A DNA stretch of 5,571 bases from Actinomycetota bacterium (lineage in GTDB: Bacteria; Actinomycetota; Acidimicrobiia; Acidimicrobiales; Ilumatobacteraceae): assembly GCA_005788205.1 (NCBI GenBank), contig SXYT01000068.1, positions 1 to 5,571 on the forward strand, read 5' to 3'. Positions 1 to 4,562 of this stretch are shown here, in pieces (within the stretch, counting starts at the first letter, position 1; every line of letters starts with the position of its first letter). Position numbers and translations under genes: made by a program. The notes below the pieces were generated by a model. That model was given only the letters and a program-made list of their open reading frames with translations. It was not told where the DNA came from and searched no databases.

Positions 1-140
1 CCGTCTTCTTCCTCGAGGCGGTCAATCGCCGCCTCCATGTCTGCGGCCAGGTCCCCGTTGACAGCGTTGCGTGCGTCCGGACGGTTCAGCGTGATGATCG
101 CGACTGCACCGCGACGTTCGTAAGTGACGAAATCTCCCAT
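1..140 (-). CDS. Enoyl-CoA hydratase/isomerase (crotonase family), N-terminal fragment
   Basis: This is the first 46 codons of a minus-strand gene whose remainder lies beyond the left edge. The translation begins MGDFVTYERRGAVAIITLNR, followed by PDARNAVNGDL. A short beta strand, a hydrophobic strand (VAIITLNRP, residues 13-21) and the xRNAV turn are the classic opening of crotonase-fold enzymes, which stabilise acyl-CoA enolate intermediates in fatty-acid or other acyl-CoA metabolism. The oxyanion-hole and catalytic glutamate regions are not in the window, so hydratase, isomerase or another crotonase activity cannot be told apart. I chose the ATG at 140 because crotonases usually start a few residues before this strand and because a TANNNT box lies 6 nt upstream. 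An in-frame ATG at 161 would add seven residues but has no clear ribosome site. The family call is secure; substrate and pathway are unknown. Confidence 0.9.
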   Translation of the reverse strand, partial: MGDFVTYERRGAVAIITLNRPDARNAVNGDLAADMEAAIDRLEEED

Positions 141-146
141 GGCCCA

Positions 147-152
147 ACCGTA
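147..152 (-). promoter_or_regulatory. -10 box of probable leaderless promoter for the crotonase gene
   Basis: On the minus strand TACGGT is followed by TGGGCC and then the ATG at 140, a 6-nt gap. TACGGT fits the actinobacterial -10 consensus TANNNT, and this spacing would place the transcription start at or next to the A of ATG. No Shine-Dalgarno sequence is present. No convincing -35 hexamer is seen. The same arrangement recurs at three other genes in the window, which raises confidence. Confidence 0.6.
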
Positions 153-168
153 CGCCCCCATGGGCGGA

Positions 169-188
169 TCCCGGTGGTCAGACCGGGA
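169..188 (-). terminator. Hairpin downstream of the 486-residue gene, possible terminator
   Basis: TCCCGGT (169-175) and ACCGGGA (182-188) form a perfect 7-bp stem with a 6-nt loop, starting 6 nt after the stop codon of the minus-strand gene ending at 195. No U-tract follows. Many GC-rich actinobacterial intergenic hairpins also lack one, so termination is plausible but unproven. It lies between the end of the unknown gene and the -10 box of the crotonase gene, where a transcription boundary would be expected. Confidence 0.45.
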
Positions 189-194
189 GGGGAG

Positions 195-1655
195 TCATTC
201 CGTGGCGGGCCCGGTCTCGTTTTCCACGATGGGCGGTGCTGGCGCGGGCTTAGCATCCAGAGCCTCGGGCTGGACCGGTGCAGGCGCGGGTTGGACCTCG
301 TCTGGCGCAGGCGTCGGTCTGGCATCGCGGCGCGGACTCTTCGGTGCGGCACCTTCGGAGCGCTCTGGCCTGCCGTTGGTTCGCACTGGCCTGCCGTTGG
401 TTCGCTCTGGCCCGCCGTTGGTTCGCTCTGGCCTGCCGTCAGGACGCTTGGCCTGGGGCTTGTCCTGACGTTGAGGCCGCAACGGCCGGGGGGCATGGGC
501 CTTTGGATCGACGACGACTCCGTACAGGGCGGCAATCTGGGGCATCAGCGGCCCGAGACGCATCACAGTCTTCGTGAGTTCGGCCGAGACAGTGGAGCTG
601 GGAGACGCTGGGTTCACCTGCAGCCGGATCGGCGAGAAGGCGGCGGCCTCGAGCAGTGCGATCCAACGATCGGTGGGTGCATCAATGGTGAGAGCGGCAG
701 TGGTCGCGGCAGCAAGCTGCGCGGCGAGAGCGCCGGGGAAGGGCACCCCCGCCTTCGGGGGCTGCGAGGAGAGCTTCAATGCCCGCACGACACGGCCGAC
801 GTTCGTGGCGGCCTGGATGTCGTCGAGCCAGTTCTTCGTCTCGTCGTCCTGGCGCTTCGCGAGTGCAGCCTTCATGGCCCCCACCAGGGTTCGTGTGGAC
901 TCATCCCGCGCGATGACGGGATCGTTCGATGCGACAACGATCGCTCTGAGATCACGCAGATCGATCTCGGCGATGATGCGCTGGGCACCCTCGGCCTTGT
1001 CGAGCCACTCGGCGACCCGCAGACTCGGCAGAAGCTGTTCGGCCATCTGTACCACGCCATCGGCGGGGATCTTTTCCTGTCCCGCTGCGACAGCGGTCTT
1101 GTTCTGTTGGTCGACAGCAGCGCGCACAGCGGGGACACCGCCGGAGAGCACCTTCTCGGCAATCGCGCGCTGAGCCTCGGGGAGGTCCTTCAGCACGGCA
1201 TCCACATGGGTGCGGCCGGCGCGCAGGCGCTTTGCCTTGGGTCGCATGGGCAGTTCCGGCGGCGTCTCGAAGTGGGGACGCCGCGGGCGTTGCGCACGGT
1301 CCGACTTCTCCCCGTCCTTGTTCGCCGGACGGTCCCTGCGGGGACCCCGCTTGCCGTCGTCCCGGCGTTCCTTGCGGGCGAGTTTCTGAGTCACCGGCTC
1401 GAACGGCTTGTCGTTCGGGAGTATCTCGAGGAGACCGGTACGGGCGGTCTTCTGCTTGGACGGGAGGATCGAGAGCACGCGCGTGCCGTCGAGATCGGTC
1501 TCGACCTCGGCACGCAGGACATCCTTCACCGACGACCCGGACGGGACCACCGTGGATTCGACGACACCCTTCGGCTCGCGCGCGCCTGCGGCGCGCCAGG
1601 TCCAAGTGCCATCCTCGCGCTTGCTGGTCAGTTCGATCTCGATGCGCCGTGACAT
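195..1655 (-). CDS. Uncharacterised 486-residue protein with basic linker and Pro/Arg-rich repeat tail
   Basis: I do not recognise a named family. The opening (MSRRIEIELTSKREDGTWTW, then RAAGAREPKG) and residues up to about 85 look like a small beta-rich domain. Residues 86-148 are a charged linker dominated by Arg, Lys, Asp and Pro. Residues 149-380 are predominantly helical, with segments such as RAIAEKVL, VVQMAEQLLPSLRVAEWL and DRWIALLEAAAF. Residues 381-486 are low complexity: heptapeptides at 407-434, then a Pro/Ala-rich acidic end. There is no signal peptide or membrane segment, so it is probably cytoplasmic. The basic linker and tail suggest nucleic-acid or ribosome contact, which is inference only. 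I prefer the ATG at 1655 over an in-frame GTG at 1691 because the extension (MTGLPNRYRIAP) looks non-conserved; a GGAGAGG directly abuts that GTG, too close for a normal ribosome site. It diverges from the gamma-CA gene. Coding status is supported by coherent protein-like sequence over the whole length. Confidence 0.85.
   Translation of the reverse strand: MSRRIEIELTSKREDGTWTWRAAGAREPKGVVESTVVPSGSSVKDVLRAEVETDLDGTRVLSILPSKQKTARTGLLEILPNDKPFEPVTQKLARKERRDDGKRGPRRDRPANKDGEKSDRAQRPRRPHFETPPELPMRPKAKRLRAGRTHVDAVLKDLPEAQRAIAEKVLSGGVPAVRAAVDQQNKTAVAAGQEKIPADGVVQMAEQLLPSLRVAEWLDKAEGAQRIIAEIDLRDLRAIVVASNDPVIARDESTRTLVGAMKAALAKRQDDETKNWLDDIQAATNVGRVVRALKLSSQPPKAGVPFPGALAAQLAAATTAALTIDAPTDRWIALLEAAAFSPIRLQVNPASPSSTVSAELTKTVMRLGPLMPQIAALYGVVVDPKAHAPRPLRPQRQDKPQAKRPDGRPERTNGGPERTNGRPVRTNGRPERSEGAAPKSPRRDARPTPAPDEVQPAPAPVQPEALDAKPAPAPPIVENETGPATE
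354..437 (-). repeat. 21-bp in-frame tandem repeat encoding GRPERTN heptapeptides
   Basis: Four consecutive 21-nt units lie at 417-437, 396-416, 375-395 and 354-374. They encode GRPERTN, GGPERTN, GRPVRTN and the diverged GRPERSE. The second and third units each differ from the first by one base, implying recent slippage or unequal exchange; the fourth is older. The repeats add basic, Pro-containing, probably disordered sequence to the tail of the 486-residue protein. Confidence 0.9.
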
Positions 1656-1664
1656 AGGGGCAAT

Positions 1665-1670
1665 ACGGTA
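1665..1670 (-). promoter_or_regulatory. Possible -10 box for the 486-residue gene
   Basis: On the minus strand TACCGT matches TANNNT and lies 9 nt before the ATG at 1655. No Shine-Dalgarno sequence precedes that ATG, so a leaderless or near-leaderless transcript would fit. The gap is longer than the 6-7 nt seen at other genes here, and no good -35 is visible, so this is a weaker call. Confidence 0.35.
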
Positions 1671-1714
1671 CCTGTTCGGGAGCCCCGTCACCCTCTCCGC
1701 GACATCCTGCTTGC

Positions 1715-1720
1715 TACGGT
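1715..1720 (+). promoter_or_regulatory. -10 box of probable leaderless promoter for the gamma-CA/prmA unit
   Basis: TACGGT is followed by TCGGGC and then the ATG at 1727, a 6-nt gap. The hexamer is identical to the one before the crotonase gene. No Shine-Dalgarno sequence precedes the ATG. The presumed -35 area, around 1692-1698, is unremarkable and overlaps the -35 area of the divergent gene. Confidence 0.6.
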
Positions 1721-1726
1721 TCGGGC

Positions 1727-2245
1727 ATGCCGATCTATGCCCTCGGTGACCAAGTTCCGGTCATCCACCCCGACGCGTTCGTCCACCCTGATGCCGTCAT
1801 CATCGGCTCCGTCACCATCGGGGCCGAGAGCAGCGTCTGGGCTGGTGCGGTCATGCGCGGGGATGACGGCTACATCGAGGTCGGCGAGCGCTCGAGCATC
1901 CAGGACGGAACCGTGGTGCACACAACGCCTTTCACGCCGACTGTCGTCGGCAATGACTGCGTGGTCGGCCACGTCGCCCATCTTGAGGGGTGTCGCCTGG
2001 AGGATTTCAGCCAGGTGTCGTCAGGTGCGGTCGTGCTTCACAACGCGGTCGTCGGGAGTGGCGCGATCGTGGCGGCGAATTCCGTGGTGCTGAACAACAT
2101 GCTCGTCCCGGCCGGTGCCCTGGCCGTGGGCGCACCCGCGGTCATCAAGGAGGGGCGTGCCCGTCTTGCCGACATCGAGATGGCCGTCAATGCGTACGTT
2201 GCCAAGACAGCGCGCTTCAAAAAGGAACTCCGTCGTATTGACTGA
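1727..2245 (+). CDS. Gamma-carbonic anhydrase-like hexapeptide-repeat protein
   Basis: The 172-residue protein is a left-handed beta-helix of hexapeptide repeats, about residues 10-140, with a C-terminal helix at about 145-170. Length and pattern match the YrdA/PaaY gamma-carbonic anhydrase-like group, whose members form trimers with metal sites between subunits. Conserved positions are visible: R44 and D46 in MRGDD, Q59-D60 in SIQDGT, and the first two metal-binding histidines, H65 (VVHTT) and H82 (VGHVAH). The usual third histidine, normally in GHxxxxHGC, is E87 here (GHVAHLEGC), with an extra histidine at 85. Carbonic anhydrase activity is therefore uncertain, and acyltransferase, thioesterase-like or scaffold roles remain open. 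No signal peptide is present, so it is probably cytoplasmic. The start is fixed by the leaderless promoter pattern. The 3' end overlaps the prmA start by 8 nt, so the two are probably cotranscribed. Confidence 0.9.
   Translation: MPIYALGDQVPVIHPDAFVHPDAVIIGSVTIGAESSVWAGAVMRGDDGYIEVGERSSIQDGTVVHTTPFTPTVVGNDCVVGHVAHLEGCRLEDFSQVSSGAVVLHNAVVGSGAIVAANSVVLNNMLVPAGALAVGAPAVIKEGRARLADIEMAVNAYVAKTARFKKELRRID
2222..2226 (+). promoter_or_regulatory. Shine-Dalgarno site supporting the TTG start of prmA
   Basis: AAGGA lies inside the last codons of the gamma-CA gene, 11 nt before the TTG at 2238. It is the only purine-rich site near the expected N-terminus of PrmA and supports an internal start within the operon. 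The spacing is somewhat long. Confidence 0.5.
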
Positions 2246-3053
2246 CCCGGACGGTTGGGCCCTGGCCGACTTCCGAGTGCCGGGAGAGCTGACGGAACTC
2301 GTCAGTGACCTTCTGTGGGCAGGGGGAGTGGCCGCCATCGAAGAGACACAGGTCGACGGAGCAGTAGTCCTGCGCACGAGTGTGGATCCTTCGGTGGCGT
2401 CCGCTGTTCTCGCACTGCACCCCGCCGTGACTGTGTCAGACGTGTGGGTGAGTTCCTCAGTTGCGGACACGTGGCGACAGCATGCGTCCCCCACCCGCAT
2501 CACCGGGGACGTGTGGCTCGTCCCGGCCTGGCTCGAGCCTCCGGTCACCGCGACGAGCATCATGATCGAGCCCTATGACATGTTCGGCCTCGGCAACCAC
2601 CCGACAACCGTCCTGGCGCTTCGGTCGGCTCTCGCGGTCGGCGGGGAGGGGTTCTCGGTTCTCGACGTGGGCAGCGGTTCCGGCGTTCTCTCGGTTGCAC
2701 TCGCAGTGCTGCGGGGCTGCAGATGCACTGCCACTGACATCGCCCCGCAGGCCCGGCGGGCACTCATGGAGAACGCCGCGCTGAACGAGGTAGTCGGCCT
2801 TGTTCAGTGGTCTGACGATCTGTCAGGTGCCGCGCCGTCTTCCCACTGGCTGGTGGTGGCGAACATCCTGGCCCCCGTTCTGCGCGACCTCGCAGGCGAC
2901 CTGCAGCGGGCATGCGCACCCGGCGGGCGCATCATCCTGAGCGGGATGCGCGAGGACCAGGTGGAAGGAGTCGTGTCGTGCTACACGTCGTGCACGCCTG
3001 CGTCCTACGACGAGACAGACGGATGGGTGGCAGTGACGCTGCTCAGGGCCTGA
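2238..3053 (+). CDS. prmA: Ribosomal protein L11 methyltransferase-like SAM-dependent enzyme
   Basis: PrmA trimethylates several amino groups of ribosomal protein L11 using S-adenosylmethionine. The 271 residues, against about 293 in E. coli, show the family plan. An N-terminal substrate-recognition domain (about 8-100) contains LVSDLLWAGGVAAIEE, matching the family's opening fold. Then come the linker signature MFGLGNHPTT (115-124; the family has FGTGxHxTT), SAM motif I DVGSGSGVLSVA (143-154), a ribose-binding acidic residue D167 in TATDIAP, and the motif IV region VVANILAPVL (206-215). The start is inferred to be TTG at 2238: it begins just before the first strand, follows an AAGGA site, and overlaps the gamma-CA stop by 8 nt, suggesting translational coupling. 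There is no in-frame ATG or GTG that fits better; upstream ones would overlap the gamma-CA gene by 60 nt or more. The family call is strong, but the true protein substrate is assumed from homology. Confidence 0.88.
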   Translation: MTDPDGWALADFRVPGELTELVSDLLWAGGVAAIEETQVDGAVVLRTSVDPSVASAVLALHPAVTVSDVWVSSSVADTWRQHASPTRITGDVWLVPAWLEPPVTATSIMIEPYDMFGLGNHPTTVLALRSALAVGGEGFSVLDVGSGSGVLSVALAVLRGCRCTATDIAPQARRALMENAALNEVVGLVQWSDDLSGAAPSSHWLVVANILAPVLRDLAGDLQRACAPGGRIILSGMREDQVEGVVSCYTSCTPASYDETDGWVAVTLLRA

Positions 3054-3078
3054 AGACCGGGATCCCCCGGGACTCAGG
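3049..3078. terminator. Nested hairpin spanning both convergent stop codons
   Basis: CCTGA (3049-3053) pairs with TCAGG (3074-3078), and inside it CCGGG (3057-3061) pairs with CCCGG (3066-3070) around the loop ATCC. A 3-by-3 internal loop separates the two stems. The outer stem contains the stop codon of prmA on one side and that of whiB on the other. Its symmetry would let it act in both directions as a terminator or 3'-end protector. There is no U-tract on either strand, so termination is inferred. Confidence 0.5.
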
Positions 3079-3379
3079 AGATGTTGCGGGCGCGAACACC
3101 GATGGGGGCGATGAGCCGGAAGCCAGCGGCGTGACGCTCCTCCTCGGACTCTCCACCCCAGAATCCGTACTCACGGTTGTGGCGGGCGAAGGAACGGCAG
3201 TCCTCGAGAACGGTGCACTCCCGGCAGACCTCGCGAGCCTGCGCCTCGCGACGCTCGCGCGCCTGCGGACGTTCAGCAGCCGGGGGGAAGAAGATCGACG
3301 CAAGACCCTTGCACTGCGCATCAGACGTCCATGTCGTGTCGTCCCATTCGCGAAACGCGAAAAGCTCTCCGATGGCCAT
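3074..3379 (-). CDS. WhiB-family iron-sulfur transcriptional regulator
   Basis: WhiB-like proteins are small actinobacterial regulators that bind a redox- and NO-sensitive [4Fe-4S] cluster and act with the primary sigma factor. This 101-residue protein has the four cysteine ligands C23, C52, C55 and C61 (C-X28-C-X2-C-X5-C), the middle pair in VCRECTVLEDC. The GFWGG turn is at 72-76, followed by ESEEER. The short segment after the turn is moderately basic (RLIAPIGVRAR) and would be the DNA-binding tail. N-terminal residues 1-22 are rich in acidic and aromatic residues. I cannot assign it to WhiB1, WhiA-type or another subclass with confidence, so no gene symbol is given. The ATG at 3379 has a good Shine-Dalgarno sequence and a recognisable promoter. 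It lies downstream of the threonine aldolase gene on the same strand, but with its own promoter. It converges on prmA with 20 nt between stops. Confidence 0.95.
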   Translation of the reverse strand: MAIGELFAFREWDDTTWTSDAQCKGLASIFFPPAAERPQARERREAQAREVCRECTVLEDCRSFARHNREYGFWGGESEEERHAAGFRLIAPIGVRARNIS

Positions 3380-3385
3380 GCTGAT

Positions 3386-3391
3386 TCCCCC
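3386..3391 (-). promoter_or_regulatory. Shine-Dalgarno site of the whiB-like gene
   Basis: The minus strand reads GGGGGA, 6 nt before the ATG at 3379. This gene therefore uses a leadered, Shine-Dalgarno-dependent start, unlike the promoter-proximal starts of its neighbours. Confidence 0.6.
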
Positions 3392-3412
3392 AACGTCCGC
3401 CGCGGACTCTCC

Positions 3413-3440
3413 ACAATAGTCAAATTGACCGCCCGGTCAA
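3413..3440 (-). promoter_or_regulatory. Sigma-70-type promoter of the whiB-like gene
   Basis: On the minus strand TTGACC (3435-3440) and TATTGT (3413-3418) are separated by 16 bp. Both fit primary-sigma -35 and -10 hexamers, and this is the best two-box promoter in the window. The expected start, around 3406, gives a leader of about 25-30 nt containing the ribosome site. The -35 hexamer is also one half-site of an inverted repeat, implying competition between regulator and polymerase. Confidence 0.6.
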
Positions 3441-3466
3441 TTGGGCCCGGTTGACATTGTGTCAAC
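3419..3466. promoter_or_regulatory. Cluster of TTGAC/GTCAA inverted repeats, candidate operator region
   Basis: Five pentamers lie within 47 bp: GTCAA at 3419, TTGAC at 3425, GTCAA at 3436, TTGAC at 3451 and GTCAA at 3461. They combine into three dyads: GTCAAATTGAC (3419-3429); AATTGACC-N4-GGTCAATT (3423-3442); and GTTGACATTGTGTCAAC (3450-3466). The middle dyad overlaps the whiB -35 hexamer. The outer one overlaps the stop codon of the aldolase gene. Helical repressors such as TetR or GntR types bind dyads of this kind, but the actual binder is unknown. Alternatively the dyads could fold in RNA as the 3' end of the aldolase transcript. Confidence 0.6.
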
Positions 3467-4520
3467 GCACCCCCGCGAGGGCGGCCCGCACCCCGGCAGC
3501 GAACAATTGCACATCCTCGCTCGACGTGTCCCAACTGGTCATCCAGCGGACTTGGTCCCTGGAGAGATCCCAGTCCCAGAAGAAATTCCACTCCTGCAAT
3601 TCGGACCTGGTCGGATCCGCGAGAGTGGGGTAGAGGCTGTTCACAGCGGGTTCCCTGAGGTCCAGTGTCGAAAGGTCGCGAAGGGCGAGCCACAGCTCCC
3701 GGGCACGTTCGTTCGCACATCGGGCAGTCTCCAGCCACAGGCCCGTTGCGAGGGCCGTCTCGAACTGGGCCGCGGTGTATCTCATCTTGGAGGGGAGTTG
3801 GGTCGCCTGCTTGCGCAGGAACCCCGCGCGGCCGTCAGCCAGCCCAGGACGCAGCAGCACCGCCTCGGCGTTCAGCATCCCGTTCTTGGTGCCGCCGAAG
3901 CTCACTGCATCGACTCCGGCTCCGAACGTCATTGCCCGGAAGGTCTCGGCGTCGCCACCGAGAGCCACCACGGCGTTCGCAATGCGGGCCCCGTCGAGGT
4001 GCACGCGCATCCCGTGCCGGTGAGCCTCATCGCAGACAGCCGAGATCTCGTCCACCGTGTAGAGCGTGCCCATTTCGGTCGCCTGGGTGAGGGAGACAAC
4101 CCCGGGCTGCGCGTGATGCACGTTCCCCAGCGCACCAGCTGCCGAACGGATGTCAGCGGGGGAGACCTTGGCGTCTGTCGAGGCGACGTCAACAAGCTTC
4201 ACACCGAGGAACCGCTCCGGAGCACCCGTCTCGTCGGTGTTGATGTGCGCCATCGTGGTGCACAACACGCTTTCGGCCCGCCCGAGCAGGCACGACAGGG
4301 CGACCACATTTGCACCGGTCCCACCGAACACGAACAAGACCTCGACATCAAGACCGCACAGCTCGCGGAACAGGACCGCGGCGCGACGGGTCGCATCGTC
4401 ACCGCCGTACGCGACCACGTGACCGGCATTGACCCGTTCGATTGCCTCCATGTACGAAGGGTGCACCCCGCTGAAGTTGTCACTGGCGAAGAAGCGATGG
4501 GGGGCCGGGGGCAATGCCAC
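3462..4520 (-). CDS. ltaE: Low-specificity L-threonine aldolase (PLP-dependent)
   Basis: The enzyme cleaves L-threonine and L-allo-threonine to glycine and acetaldehyde with pyridoxal phosphate. The 352-residue translation carries the family marks in order: FFASDNFSGVHPSYMEAI (10-27), AYGGDD (37-42), FGGTGANVVAL (65-75), AHINTDETGAPE (91-102, H92 probably stacking on PLP), TQATEMGTLY (145-154), HLDGAR (174-179, D176 contacting the PLP ring nitrogen) and SFGGTKNG (207-214, with the Schiff-base lysine K212). KQATQLPSKMRY and a C-terminal SWDT complete the match to the Pseudomonas-type enzyme. I place the start at GTG 4520: the aldolase fold begins a few residues later, and TAGCAT lies 7 nt upstream. 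A TTG at 4514 is possible. The reading frame is open to 4838, but that extension is antisense to the zinc-ribbon gene and unlike aldolases. It is divergent from the zinc-ribbon gene by 33 nt and followed by whiB. Confidence 0.93.
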   Translation of the reverse strand: MALPPAPHRFFASDNFSGVHPSYMEAIERVNAGHVVAYGGDDATRRAAVLFRELCGLDVEVLFVFGGTGANVVALSCLLGRAESVLCTTMAHINTDETGAPERFLGVKLVDVASTDAKVSPADIRSAAGALGNVHHAQPGVVSLTQATEMGTLYTVDEISAVCDEAHRHGMRVHLDGARIANAVVALGGDAETFRAMTFGAGVDAVSFGGTKNGMLNAEAVLLRPGLADGRAGFLRKQATQLPSKMRYTAAQFETALATGLWLETARCANERARELWLALRDLSTLDLREPAVNSLYPTLADPTRSELQEWNFFWDWDLSRDQVRWMTSWDTSSEDVQLFAAGVRAALAGVR

Positions 4521-4527
4521 GCTTGCG

Positions 4528-4533
4528 ATGCTA
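4528..4533 (-). promoter_or_regulatory. -10 box of the threonine aldolase gene
   Basis: The minus strand reads TAGCAT, then CGCAAGC, then GTG at 4520, a gap of 7 nt. This matches TANNNT and predicts a leaderless transcript, and it is the main support for the GTG start. The -35 region would fall on the start codon of the divergent gene, within the 16-bp palindrome. Confidence 0.55.
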
Positions 4534-4541
4534 CTTGTGGT

Positions 4542-4547
4542 TACCTT
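4542..4547 (+). promoter_or_regulatory. -10 box of the zinc-ribbon gene
   Basis: TACCTT is followed by TTCGTC and the ATG at 4554, a 6-nt gap, predicting a leaderless transcript. Upstream, TTGCGA at 4523-4528 is too close (13-bp spacer) to be a normal -35. The box lies 8 bp from the -10 of the divergent aldolase gene, so the two core promoters interlock. Confidence 0.55.
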
Positions 4548-4562
4548 TTCGTCATGACGAAA
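4547..4562. promoter_or_regulatory. Perfect 16-bp palindrome over the zinc-ribbon start codon
   Basis: TTTCGTCATGACGAAA reads identically on both strands and is centred on the A/T of the ATG at 4554. It covers the predicted transcription start of the plus-strand gene and the -35 area of the aldolase promoter. A dimeric regulator bound here could control both genes. Perfect 16-bp palindromes are expected by chance less than once in a window this size, but codon constraints make a chance origin possible. Confidence 0.5.

Noticed and set aside
136..164. Inverted CCCATGG/CCATGGG flanking the crotonase promoter
   Set aside because: Each arm is a near-palindromic sequence around an ATG. The match is short and probably reflects two in-frame ATG codons rather than an operator.
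746..761. CCCCCG-CCTT-CGGGGG hairpin, terminator-like
   Set aside because: It lies in the middle of the 486-residue coding sequence, where it encodes part of PPKAGVP; it has no U-tract and no gene end is nearby.
174..1652. 492-residue open frame on the plus strand
   Set aside because: It is the antisense shadow of the 486-residue minus-strand gene. Its translation is rich in Arg, Gly and His, has no coherent motif, and lacks a ribosome site. Long antisense frames are normal in GC-rich genes.
2115..2237. Upstream extension of the prmA frame to an ATG at 2115
   Set aside because: It would overlap the gamma-CA gene by 131 nt, and the extra residues are unlike any PrmA N-terminus.
2021..2563. 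180-residue minus-strand frame opposite gamma-CA and prmA
   Set aside because: It is antisense to two genes with clear family motifs and shows no recognisable motif of its own.
3043..3738. 231-residue minus-strand frame across whiB and the aldolase end
   Set aside because: It runs in a different frame through two well-identified genes on the same strand and has a composition typical of a shifted GC-rich frame.
3441..4553. Long upstream extension of the zinc-ribbon frame on the plus strand
   Set aside because: It is antisense to the aldolase. Protein-like sequence with cysteine motifs begins only at the ATG at 4554.
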